The notes beneath the pieces were generated by a model that was not told the origin of the DNA, ran no database searches, and was given only the letters and a program-made list of their open reading frames with translations. A stretch of DNA of 34,450 nucleotides from Deltaproteobacteria bacterium (GTDB taxonomy: Bacteria; Desulfobacterota; Deferrisomatia; Deferrisomatales; BM512), in the NCBI GenBank assembly GCA_002869005.1, contig PKTU01000182.1:1-34450 (forward strand), written 5' to 3'. Below, in pieces: positions 15,595 to 22,679 of the stretch (position 1 is the first letter of the stretch; the number at the start of each line of letters is the position of its first letter). The translations under genes and the position numbers were made by a program.

Positions 15595-16380
15595 TTATAG
15601 ACCAAATACCACCGAGCGCATGGAGACACTCCTGTTTTGCATAACCTCGCAAGGAAAGGTGACGCTGTCGTGCTCTTTCTTTAAGGCAGCCGCCCAGAGC
15701 AGGGGCAGGTAGTGGTCCCTCGTCGGTACGCTGTATCTGGCATCTCCGCCCCAACGCTCATAATGCACGAGCGAGTCCAGATCTCCCGTCTCAAGAGCGC
15801 TTTTGGCTAGCGCATCAAAACGGAGGCCGCGTGGGTCCGGCGGCGCGTTCTCATTCATAAGATCGGCGTCGAAGAGGTTGTGGACAATATTGCCGCTGGC
15901 GAGGATCAGCACCTCCTCTTCGCGCAGGGGAGCCAAGCGCTGTGCCAACGTTGCGTGGCGGCTTGCGGGGGCCTCCATGTCGACGCTTATTACCGTGATA
16001 GGTATATCGGCATTGGGGTAGAGGAATTTCAATACAGCCCAACCGGCATGGTCGTCTCCCCAGCTATCGTCCAATAACACCCCTTCGGCTTCCCCGCCCA
16101 TCAGTTTATGCGCTTTTCTCGCCACCGGAGGCGCGCCTAGAGGCTCGTAGCGTATGTCATAGAGCTCTTGTGGAAAGCCGTAGAAGTCGTAGATCTGCCG
16201 CGGGTTCGGCGAGTCGGTTATGTGCGTTCCCGAGGTTTGCCAATGCGCCGAGATTATTACTATAGCCTTTGGGAGAGGGAGGCGGTCCCGTAGTGCTGTC
16301 AGGCTGCGGGTGTATTCGTTGTCCAGGACCATGTTCATCGGGCTGCCGTGACCGATGAATATTACCGGCATGCTCTTCAT
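15595..16380 (-). CDS. ygiD: 4,5-DOPA dioxygenase extradiol-like protein (YgiD/DODA family)
   Basis: Class III extradiol ring-cleavage dioxygenase family, 261 residues. Bacterial members such as YgiD can open DOPA, but natural substrates are mostly unknown. Visible metal and active-site regions: MPVIFIGHGSPMN near the N-terminus (His ligand), IVIISAHWQTSG (His ligand), DDSWGDDHAGWAVL with the catalytic-site His, and ASGNIVHNLFDAD. The ATG at 16380 has AGGGGAG 6 bases before it; an in-frame ATG at 16446 would add 22 hydrophobic residues that overlap the upstream rpsT terminator, so it is rejected. Confidence 0.88.
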   Translation of the reverse strand: MKSMPVIFIGHGSPMNMVLDNEYTRSLTALRDRLPLPKAIVIISAHWQTSGTHITDSPNPRQIYDFYGFPQELYDIRYEPLGAPPVARKAHKLMGGEAEGVLLDDSWGDDHAGWAVLKFLYPNADIPITVISVDMEAPASRHATLAQRLAPLREEEVLILASGNIVHNLFDADLMNENAPPDPRGLRFDALAKSALETGDLDSLVHYERWGGDARYSVPTRDHYLPLLWAAALKKEHDSVTFPCEVMQNRSVSMRSVVFGL

Positions 16381-16440
16381 TAGCTGCTCCCCTTTTAGCT
16401 GAGAGATTTTGGGGTACAGGATAAAGATAACGCAAAATAT

Positions 16441-16478
16441 AAACAAAGAGAGCCCCGGCTGTTATGACCGGGGCTCTC
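16441..16478 (-). terminator. Strong intrinsic terminator of rpsT
   Basis: An 11-bp perfect stem (GAGAGCCCCGG on the minus strand, pairing plus-strand 16448-16458 with 16468-16478), a 9-base loop and then TTTGTTT. It lies 26 bases after the rpsT stop and ahead of the dioxygenase gene. Confidence 0.9.
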
Positions 16479-16503
16479 CAATGCTAAAAAAGCTAGGCGG
16501 GCG

Positions 16504-16770
16504 TTAACCCTCCATCGCCTCCACCTGCTTGGTGAGGCGGGAGATGTGTCTCGCGGCCTTGTTGGCGTGTATGACGCCCTTGGAGGCGGCGCGCTGGAGA
16601 TAAGGCGCCGCTGCTTTAAGGGCTTCCTTCGCCTGGGCGCTGTCGCCGCCATCAACCGCGACGCGCACGGCCTTGATGAGGTTGCGGTAGCGTGTGCGGA
16701 CCGATTTGTTGCGCTCATTGCGCTTTTTGTCCTGGCGAATCTTCTTCAAAGCGTTCTTATGGTTAGCCAA
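16504..16770 (-). CDS. rpsT: 30S ribosomal protein S20
   Basis: Primary 16S rRNA-binding protein of the small subunit, 88 residues, all helical and very basic, with ANHKNALKKIRQDKKRNERNK at the N-terminus and KGVIHANKAARHISRLTKQV near the end. Two in-frame TTG codons lie 6 bases apart; the second (16770) is chosen because GGAGG then sits 7 bases upstream and the protein begins MANHKNALKK like other S20s. A TTG start is also characteristic: in E. coli, rpsT starts with UUG and S20 represses its own translation, so similar autoregulation is plausible here. Confidence 0.96.
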   Translation of the reverse strand: MANHKNALKKIRQDKKRNERNKSVRTRYRNLIKAVRVAVDGGDSAQAKEALKAAAPYLQRAASKGVIHANKAARHISRLTKQVEAMEG

Positions 16771-16873
16771 AATCAAACCTCCCGTGGCAAACGGATTTTT
16801 TCGTGTTTTTTTGAGAGCCGCATATCTAACACCACGGCAAGCGGTCTGTCAACCCCATCTATGGGGCAAAAGT

Positions 16874-17617
16874 TCAAAAAACCCGCTGGAAATCCGGCGT
16901 GACGTCAACAAATTCCGTCGTACAGGGGTGGCCCGGTGCGAAAAGGAACTTTGTTACCCTCCCCCCGGAGTCAACCCTTATGATTGAAGAGGAGGATGTT
17001 CCAAAGCCGGGCGGCCCCTCCTCATGTACGCAAAGTGGTGTGAATTGGCCCTTTGAGAGGTGGTGGTCGCCGAGGAATTCGGAGAGGTCTCCATCGTCAA
17101 GGCGCCCCTGCCTTATCATATCGTTTAGCCGCAATACCGACCGCTCGGCCTTTGTGTCGCCAGCCTCGCCGAAACGCCGGTTAGTTATGACGTGTGGGCC
17201 TGGTTTAAGAGGATGCAGCCTTAACTCACCCATGGCGTTTTCCGCGACGAAGGCAACGTTTGGGTCCGCGATGAGCATCGTGTAGGATTTGCATGCAGGC
17301 GCAATCGCGCGTGCGAAGTCCACGGCTTCGGCGGCGTTCTCATGGCGAAGCGTCTCCTTTACAACATAGCCTCGCGAACAAAGCGAGCCGCCGGAGGAGA
17401 GGGTCCCCTCGTGGTTGGCGAGGGCAACCAAGAGCCCGCACTCGTTTACACCTGTCCATGTGCCGCCGCCGGCAAGGTCCCGTGGGCCGTAGATTGCGGG
17501 AAGCCGTGAAAGCTCTCCCGGCCACTCCCATTCCCGCGCAAGGAATTCATCCCGATTTGCCGCGAAGAGGAGAGGTTCCCCCGGAGCGCATTTGAAGAGA
17601 AGGTGAAGGGTACACAT
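16874..17617 (-). CDS. NRDE family protein (TANGO2-like)
   Basis: A 247-residue member of the NRDE/TANGO2 family. It begins MCTLHLLF, with Cys2 conserved as a probable N-terminal nucleophile after Met removal, and contains the name-giving ANRDEF at about residues 19-24, then GPRDLAGGGTWTGVN. The biochemical role of bacterial members is unclear; eukaryotic TANGO2 is linked to heme and lipid trafficking. No signal peptide. GGAG lies about 12 bases upstream of the ATG. Transcribed towards rpsT with a 100-base gap. Confidence 0.9.
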   Translation of the reverse strand: MCTLHLLFKCAPGEPLLFAANRDEFLAREWEWPGELSRLPAIYGPRDLAGGGTWTGVNECGLLVALANHEGTLSSGGSLCSRGYVVKETLRHENAAEAVDFARAIAPACKSYTMLIADPNVAFVAENAMGELRLHPLKPGPHVITNRRFGEAGDTKAERSVLRLNDMIRQGRLDDGDLSEFLGDHHLSKGQFTPLCVHEEGPPGFGTSSSSIIRVDSGGRVTKFLFAPGHPCTTEFVDVTPDFQRVF

Positions 17618-17691
17618 TTTTTTAAGAGCTCCAGTTGTCTACTGGGTTGAAAAAACCTTGAAAATCAGAGCCTTTTCAGAGCCGCTCGCGC

Positions 17692-17870
17692 TTTTCCACC
17701 ACCGGTTGTGGATAACTTGCATAAAAGTCTGTAGAAAACTGAAAAAATCGTTAAAAACAGGACGCGTTATCCAAGGTGATTAAATTTTGTGCAAATAAAA
17801 AACACTGTAATATCAATATGTTGCACATGTAGCTTGTAGGCTGCCAAATCCCGCAGTGTATTTATCGACA
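17692..17870. other. DnaA-box-like cluster in an AT-rich gap (possible origin or DnaA-regulated site)
   Basis: The 291-base gap holds a perfect 9-mer TTATCCACA on the minus strand (17707-17715). An inverted weaker copy TTTTCCACC is at 17692-17700 (7/9), TTATCCAAG at 17767-17775 (7/9), and TTATCGACA at 17862-17870 (8/9). The stretch 17745-17830 is much more AT-rich than the surroundings. This resembles an origin or a DnaA-binding regulatory region. No dnaA, dnaN or gidA is nearby, so the call is tentative. Confidence 0.35.
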
Positions 17871-17908
17871 GTTTAGGTTCCAAATAACGCTTTGGTGCGG
17901 AAAAGCGG

Positions 17909-18715
17909 CTATTTTCCGGGCGAAATCTCCTCCATCCCATACCTGAACAGGGTGAAGTCGTAACGTAGCGGATCATTTGGTTCAAAATGCCTGAGTGAGG
18001 TTGTAATCTGCTCCGCCATCTTCCAGCCGGGGCTTTTCAGCGAGGTCAGGCCAAAATGCCTTCCCACGCGGCCAACGTGCACGTCAAGAGGCACCACCAG
18101 CTTTTTATGGTCAATTTTCCCGAGCCAATAACCCGGGTCCAGGGCATCTCTTCTAACCATCCACCTTAAAAAAAGGCAGAGGCGTTTAGCCGCACCGCCG
18201 CTGGCGGGTGAGGATAAGAGGTGGCGCACCGGGTGGCCCTTCGGCAACGTTGCCGTTGAAAGTATCGGACGCGCATCCCCAGCGAGTAGCTCCTGTGTAA
18301 AAGCGCTCATCTGCTCTTTTATCTTAGTATAGCGCGCTTTAGTGAATATGTTAACAAGCGAGCCGTTGCGCTCGATAGCCTGTCTCAGAAGCCAGAAAAA
18401 AAGTGATATGTCTTCAACCTTGTGAAAGCGGTACGCGAAGCCCGCGAATCTTTCTGTCCACTTCTCCGGTGGGGTCGACAATATCGCTTCTTTTGGATTT
18501 TGGCCCAGCTCGTCGAAGATGAGGGTAAGGTTCTTCACTATCTGTTTGACATTGCCGTAGGCAAAGACGCCCGCTATCAGCCCTGCGAGCTCTCCTTCAA
18601 GAGGGTCGTTAAAACCCCTCGCAAAAATTAGTGGGTCAGGCGCCAAGTTTTCCAGCCTGTGATGTTTATCGTAGAGCTCTTCTAGGAACTCGCGGGTCAA
18701 TTCCGGTCGCTTCAT
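17909..18715 (-). CDS. TIGR02757 / DUF2400 family protein
   Basis: A 268-residue cytoplasmic protein of the TIGR02757 (DUF2400) family, uncharacterised and widespread. Family marks are DPLIFARGFNDPLEGELAGLIAGVFAYGNVKQI, FAYRFHKVEDISLFFWLLRQ, LCLFLRWMVRRDALDPGYWL and VPLDVHVGRVGRHFGL. The last segments resemble helix-hairpin-helix DNA glycosylase folds (HhH-GPD), which hints at a nucleic-acid repair role, but this is inference. The ATG follows GGAGGTGAG. Divergent from lexA, with 124 bases between the starts, so the promoter regions may overlap. Confidence 0.88.
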   Translation of the reverse strand: MKRPELTREFLEELYDKHHRLENLAPDPLIFARGFNDPLEGELAGLIAGVFAYGNVKQIVKNLTLIFDELGQNPKEAILSTPPEKWTERFAGFAYRFHKVEDISLFFWLLRQAIERNGSLVNIFTKARYTKIKEQMSAFTQELLAGDARPILSTATLPKGHPVRHLLSSPASGGAAKRLCLFLRWMVRRDALDPGYWLGKIDHKKLVVPLDVHVGRVGRHFGLTSLKSPGWKMAEQITTSLRHFEPNDPLRYDFTLFRYGMEEISPGK

Positions 18716-18803
18716 CTCACCTCCAATCGGCTAAATATAACACGTAATAAGGTAAAAAATGGAGATTGAAACCGTGAAATAAGCAGTCAAATCAATTATC
18801 TCC

Positions 18804-18832
18804 TTGACTTACGCATAACATACGCATACACT
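18804..18832 (+). promoter_or_regulatory. lexA: lexA promoter with direct-repeat operator candidate
   Basis: TTGACT (18804-18809), a 17-base spacer, and TACACT (18827-18832) make a good sigma-70 promoter. Within it TACGCATA occurs twice, at 18810-18817 and 18821-18828, with an 11-base period (one helical turn), so a repressor bound there would block RNA polymerase. This is the natural place for a LexA autoregulatory site. The expected start of transcription (about 18839) coincides with the ATG at 18840. Confidence 0.6.
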
Positions 18833-18839
18833 TTCAACC

Positions 18840-19451
18840 ATGAGAAAAGGAGCCATTACACCGAAGCAAAAGGCGATGCTCGACTACATCGGCGATTTCA
18901 CCGAGAGCATGGGGTACGCGCCATCGCAGCGTGAGATAGCGGACCACTTCGGCTACTCCTCTTTGGGTACGGTTCAGAATTTCCTCGTGCGCCTGGAAAA
19001 GGCGGGCTGGCTTGAGCGGAGCTGGAACGCCAAGCGCGCTTTGAAAACTTTAAGCGCCCGCACTTCAGCCGGGTCCTATGAGTTGCCAATGCTAGGTTTT
19101 GTGGCGGCGGGTAAACCCATTGAAGCTGTCGAGTCGCCTGACACAATGGAGGTGCCCGAGACGATGATGGGGCGCGGAGAGAACTTCGTCCTTAAGGTTG
19201 AGGGGGATTCCATGGTTGGCGACGGCATTTTAGATGGGGACATGGTTGTGGTCACCAAGGCCTCATACGCGAATAACGGGCAAACGGTAGTCGCCATGGT
19301 TGATGGGGAGGCGACGGTCAAACATTTTCACCGTGTCAAAGAAGGTATCGAACTTAGAAGCGCAAACCCACTTGTGCCCACTATTAACGTCACTCAGGAG
19401 AATGAATTCAGGATAGGGGGGATAGTGGTAGGCGTCATTAGGCACTGCTGA
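18840..19451 (+). CDS. lexA: LexA SOS repressor
   Basis: Transcriptional repressor of the SOS response that cuts itself when RecA filaments form on damaged DNA. 203 residues. The winged helix-turn-helix spans about 20-60 (APSQREIADHFGYSSLGTVQNFL), the cleavage bond is Ala90-Gly91 in FVAAGKP, and the catalytic pair is Ser124 (EGDSMVGDGI) with Lys161 (GEATVKHF). All key residues are present. No ribosome site precedes the ATG and the promoter abuts it, so translation is probably leaderless. The operator seems unlike the E. coli CTGT-N8-ACAG or the Gram-positive GAAC-N4-GTTC; the recognition helix differs accordingly. Confidence 0.96.
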   Translation: MRKGAITPKQKAMLDYIGDFTESMGYAPSQREIADHFGYSSLGTVQNFLVRLEKAGWLERSWNAKRALKTLSARTSAGSYELPMLGFVAAGKPIEAVESPDTMEVPETMMGRGENFVLKVEGDSMVGDGILDGDMVVVTKASYANNGQTVVAMVDGEATVKHFHRVKEGIELRSANPLVPTINVTQENEFRIGGIVVGVIRHC

Positions 19452-19486
19452 GCTTATTGCGAAGCTTTTTGTCATGGAGGCAGATA

Positions 19487-19837
19487 ATGTTTTCAAAATT
19501 CTTTAAAATTTCTTTAGCAGGCGTAGGATTTTTCATAGGTTTTCTCTGGGTTTTGCAGCGTTGGGCGGGCAGCGATGTTTTAACTCTGCTTTTAGAAAAC
19601 AGCGGCCTGCTCTCCGCTGCAATCGGAGTTTACGCGCTGATGCTGCTTATGCTTGTTGCATCATCGTCAAAGCGTGAACGTGAGAGGGCGCGCACGCGGG
19701 CGGCGCTAAAAATGCGGGCGGGTGGAGACGCCGCGCTCTACTCTTCCGTCAAGGCTATAGTCGCGCCACTTCTCTTCTTCGGCTCCTTTATCCTCGGCGC
19801 CACCGGCATGGGCACCGCTCTCTGGCTTATAGTCTAG
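19487..19837 (+). CDS. Small membrane protein of unknown function
   Basis: A 116-residue protein with three likely transmembrane helices: about residues 6-25 (SLAGVGFFIGFLWVL), 35-57 (SGLLSAAIGVYALMLLMLVA) and 90-114 (APLLFFGSFILGATGMGTALWLIV). A very basic cytoplasmic loop SSKRERERARTRAALK lies between helices 2 and 3. I do not recognise the family. The ATG at 19487 has GGAGG 8 bases upstream; an in-frame earlier ATG-like start at 19457 overlaps the lexA tail region and lacks a ribosome site. It starts 36 bases after lexA, so it may share the lexA transcript and could be SOS-regulated. Confidence 0.7.
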   Translation: MFSKFFKISLAGVGFFIGFLWVLQRWAGSDVLTLLLENSGLLSAAIGVYALMLLMLVASSSKRERERARTRAALKMRAGGDAALYSSVKAIVAPLLFFGSFILGATGMGTALWLIV

Positions 19838-19916
19838 GCGGATAGGATTTTCTTTTACTCATGACGGGCGGGCTCATATCGAGCCGCGTTAAGAGCAGTT
19901 AAATACAAATTCAATG

Positions 19917-19954
19917 CCCCCCTCAAGGCCCATTCGTGTTGCCCGTGAGGGGGG
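19917..19954. repeat. GC-rich hairpin between the membrane protein and dGTPase genes
   Basis: CCCCCCTCA at 19917-19925 pairs perfectly with TGAGGGGGG at 19946-19954 across a 20-base loop. No T tract follows, so it is at best a factor-assisted terminator or an mRNA-end stabiliser. Confidence 0.5.
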
Positions 19955-20013
19955 TATCTGTTAGCTTTAAGCCTTCATTAATTAACTCCCAGAGTGAGAG
20001 ATAATCATCAGCG

Positions 20014-21150
20014 ATGAGAGGCGAACGAGCGGACCTCGCCCCCTACGCCGCCAAGAGCGCGTTGAGTCGTGGGCGCGAGCACGAAGAGTTTCTGAAAGAT
20101 GACCGGCCCGCCTTTGAGCGTGATCGTGACAGGGTTATCCACTGCGCGGCGTTCAGGCGGCTGGAGTACAAAACACAGGTATTCGTAAACCACGAAGGCG
20201 ATTACTACAGGACCCGCCTTACGCACAGCCTTGAAGTTGCTCAAATAGCGAGGGGACTGGCACGTAGGCTAGGTCTTAACGAGGACCTTTCGGAGGCATT
20301 GGCTCTTGCCCATGACCTCGGCCATACACCCTTCGGCCATACCGGTGAAGATGTCCTGGACTCGCTCATGAAGGGCTCCGGCGGCTTTGAGCACAACCTT
20401 CAAGGGCATCGCGTCGTCACCCTCCTTGAGAAGCGCCACCCTGATTTCGAGGGGCTGAATCTGACATGGGAGGTTCGGGAGGGTATCGTTAAACACTCCT
20501 CCAGCTGGGATTCCCCTGATATACTGGCGGCCGAGGGCTACGACCCTGAGCGCCAGCCCCTCCTTGAGGCGCAAATTATCGACTTCGCCGATGAGATTGC
20601 CTATAACAACCATGACATAGACGATGGGCTCGAAGCGGGGTATATAACAGCCGAGGAGTTGGCGGAGGTCACCATTTGGCGGGAGGTCGGCGGTGCCGTC
20701 GAGGAGGCTATGCCGGCAATCTCCGGGCGCGCCAAAGTTAGCCAGACGATCTCATACCTGATAGGCGCGATGATGGCTGACCTTGTGGCTGAGACCTCCG
20801 CGGCAATATCCCGCGCAGGAGTGGGGTCGCAAGAGGAGGTGGGTAAGGCTGGAAGGCTTGTCAACCGCTCATCGGAGATGGAGAGTAAAAACAGGGAGCT
20901 TAAAGAATTCCTATATAGGTCGCTATACCGTCACCCGAAGGTGGAGACGATGCGCTTTAAGGCGGAGTCGATATTGACCGCGCTCTTTTCCGCGTACATC
21001 GACAATCCGGGCCTTCTGCCCCGGAATCTCGCGCCAAGCGTTGAGCGGTGGGGCCTTGAGCGCACGGTATGCGATATGATCGCCTCGATGACTGACAGGG
21101 AGTGCATCGAGGAGCACAGCAGGTTATTCGACCCCTATCGCAAGGTATAG
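20014..21150 (+). CDS. dgt: dGTP triphosphohydrolase-like HD protein
   Basis: Deoxynucleoside triphosphate triphosphohydrolase family (Dgt-like), 378 residues, which cleaves dNTPs to deoxynucleoside plus triphosphate. The HD-domain metal ligands are visible: H in RLTHSLEVAQIA, HD in ALAHDLGHTPFGH, and D in IIDFADEIAYNNHDIDDG. The opening RDRDRVIHCAAFRRLEYKTQVF is the family's substrate-loop signature. The exact dNTP preference is unknown. The chosen ATG has GAGAGA upstream but at a long spacing. Next gene gmhB follows 17 bases later. Confidence 0.93.
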   Translation: MRGERADLAPYAAKSALSRGREHEEFLKDDRPAFERDRDRVIHCAAFRRLEYKTQVFVNHEGDYYRTRLTHSLEVAQIARGLARRLGLNEDLSEALALAHDLGHTPFGHTGEDVLDSLMKGSGGFEHNLQGHRVVTLLEKRHPDFEGLNLTWEVREGIVKHSSSWDSPDILAAEGYDPERQPLLEAQIIDFADEIAYNNHDIDDGLEAGYITAEELAEVTIWREVGGAVEEAMPAISGRAKVSQTISYLIGAMMADLVAETSAAISRAGVGSQEEVGKAGRLVNRSSEMESKNRELKEFLYRSLYRHPKVETMRFKAESILTALFSAYIDNPGLLPRNLAPSVERWGLERTVCDMIASMTDRECIEEHSRLFDPYRKV

Positions 21151-21167
21151 GGAGTGAGGGTTAATAG

Positions 21168-21725
21168 ATGAAGAAAGCAGTGTTTCTCGACCGTGACGGC
21201 ACGATTGTCGAAGAGGTCGAGTTTTTGTCAAAGGTCAAGGATATGAAAGTTATCGAGGGCGCCGCCGAGGCGCTCTCGCAACTTGGCGAGGCGGGATACC
21301 TCTTGATTGTAGTCTCGAATCAGTCCGGGGTGGCGAGGGGGCTATTTGACGATGCCGTGGTAGAGAGGATCAACGTTGCCCTTGCCAAGGAGTTAAAGGC
21401 TTCCGGCGCAAAGGTTGAGATGTTTCTCTGGTGCCCACACCACCCGGATTTCTCAGGGGGGTGCGGCTGCCGTAAACCATCGCCGGGGATGATCCTCGCC
21501 GCCGCGCGTGAACTCAATGTGGACTTGTCCGCCTCTTGGACGGTGGGTGATAAGTTATCGGATATTGAGGCCGGACGGAGCGCCGGTACACGCACGGCGC
21601 TGGTGAGGACCGGCTACGGTAAATCCGTTGAAAGTTCGATGAAAAAAAAGGGAGTTATACCCGACGGCGTATTCGATGATATCGGCAAGTTCGCCGATGC
21701 TCTCCTCGGCGGGGCAAAGGATTAG
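21168..21725 (+). CDS. gmhB: D-glycero-beta-D-manno-heptose 1,7-bisphosphate 7-phosphatase
   Basis: HAD-family phosphatase that removes the 7-phosphate in ADP-heptose synthesis for the LPS inner core. 185 residues: FLDRDGTIVEE carries the nucleophile and acid/base Asp pair, VSNQSGVARG is motif II, CPHHPDFSGGCGCRKPSPGMI is the zinc-binding Cys/His loop plus motif III Lys, and VGDKLSDIEAG is motif IV. The ribosome site GAGGG lies 8 bases before the ATG. It opens the LPS cluster. A histidinol-phosphatase of the same family is the alternative, but the heptosyltransferases and the heptose kinase in the same cluster settle it. Confidence 0.95.
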   Translation: MKKAVFLDRDGTIVEEVEFLSKVKDMKVIEGAAEALSQLGEAGYLLIVVSNQSGVARGLFDDAVVERINVALAKELKASGAKVEMFLWCPHHPDFSGGCGCRKPSPGMILAAARELNVDLSASWTVGDKLSDIEAGRSAGTRTALVRTGYGKSVESSMKKKGVIPDGVFDDIGKFADALLGGAKD

Positions 21726-21727
21726 CG

Positions 21728-21907
21728 ATGGCGCTCACAAAAGAAGTCCTTGAGCTTTTAGTCTGCCCCAAATGCAAAGGGGAGCTCCAACACAAAGAGG
21801 AGGTGCCCGCCCTTGATTGCGAAAGCTGCCTGCTCCGCTACCCGGTTGAGGGCGACATCCCGGTTCTCATAATAGACAAAGCTCTCTTGCTTGAAGGTAA
21901 GAAGTAA
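21728..21907 (+). CDS. Trm112 family / YcaR-like zinc-ribbon protein
   Basis: A 59-residue protein: MALTKEVLELLVCPKCKG, then LDCESCLLRYPVEGDIPVLI. Two CXXC pairs make a zinc ribbon of the Trm112 type (UPF0434, YcaR in E. coli, which sits in the lpxK-kdsB LPS region). Eukaryotic Trm112 activates methyltransferases; in bacteria the role is largely undefined. The stop TAA is directly followed by the ATG of the glycosyltransferase (TAAATG), and it starts 2 bases after gmhB, so it is firmly inside the LPS operon. Confidence 0.92.
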   Translation: MALTKEVLELLVCPKCKGELQHKEEVPALDCESCLLRYPVEGDIPVLIIDKALLLEGKK

Positions 21908-22675
21908 ATGCCCAAGCCCATCACCGCTACGATCATCACGTTGAATGAAGAGGCCAACATAGAGGGCGTTATCGCCTCCGCAGCGCGTCTTTGCGACGAG
22001 GTGATCGTGGTGGATTCAGCTTCAACGGATCGCACTGTTGAGCTCGCCGAGGCTGCCGGGGCGAGGGTCTTCGTTCAGCCCTATCTAGGCGATGGGCCAC
22101 AAAAGAATTACGGCGTAAAGTTCGCCAAAAACGATTGGATATTCTCCATCGACGCCGACGAGCGTTTTGAAGATGACGCCGTCGAAGCGCTGCTTGCACT
22201 CGACCTCGAACGCGCCGAAGCCGACGCTTACGCTGTGAGACGTAAAACTTTTATAGGCGACCGATGGATAAAGCTCTGGTATCCCGATTGGGTTACGCGC
22301 CTCTACGACCGCAGGGTCTGCGCCTATGAGGACAGCATCGGGCACGCCTCCGTGAAGGGCGGACGGGTAAAAAAGGTGCCTTGCGATCTGCTCCACTACT
22401 CCTATAGAGACTACAGCGACATAGTAAAGCGTGTGGACAAGTTCGCGGCGCGCGGCGCAAAGCAGGTGCTGGCGCGCGGCGGTATGATAACCCCGGCAGC
22501 GCCCCTTTTACACGGCATAAGCAGGTTCTTGAAACAGTATCTAATAAGGGGCGGAGTTCTTCAGGGGGTCGACGGGCTGAACGTCTCGGTGATATCGGCC
22601 TTTGGCGCCTATATGAAGTATGCGATGGCCCTTGAGGCGCGCAGGAGCGGTGCGGCAACGGAGAGGAAACCTTAG
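21908..22675 (+). CDS. Family 2 glycosyltransferase, WaaE/KdtX-like
   Basis: A 255-residue GT2 enzyme that adds a sugar to the LPS inner core, by similarity to WaaE (beta-1,4-glucosyltransferase acting on heptose I). TATIITLNEEANIEGVIASA is the donor-binding opening, DEVIVVDSASTDRT follows, and SIDADERFEDDA holds the DxD metal site (DAD). The C-terminus LLHYSYRDYSDIVKRVDKFAARGAK is typical of this subgroup and contains the membrane-facing basic helix. The exact sugar is not certain. The start is immediately adjacent to the Trm112-like stop. Confidence 0.88.
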   Translation: MPKPITATIITLNEEANIEGVIASAARLCDEVIVVDSASTDRTVELAEAAGARVFVQPYLGDGPQKNYGVKFAKNDWIFSIDADERFEDDAVEALLALDLERAEADAYAVRRKTFIGDRWIKLWYPDWVTRLYDRRVCAYEDSIGHASVKGGRVKKVPCDLLHYSYRDYSDIVKRVDKFAARGAKQVLARGGMITPAAPLLHGISRFLKQYLIRGGVLQGVDGLNVSVISAFGAYMKYAMALEARRSGAATERKP

Positions 22676-22679
22676 AAGT

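Noticed and set aside
16380-16446. A longer dioxygenase starting at 16446
   Set aside because: It would begin in the rpsT terminator and has no ribosome site, whereas AGGGGAG lies 6 bases before ATG 16380.
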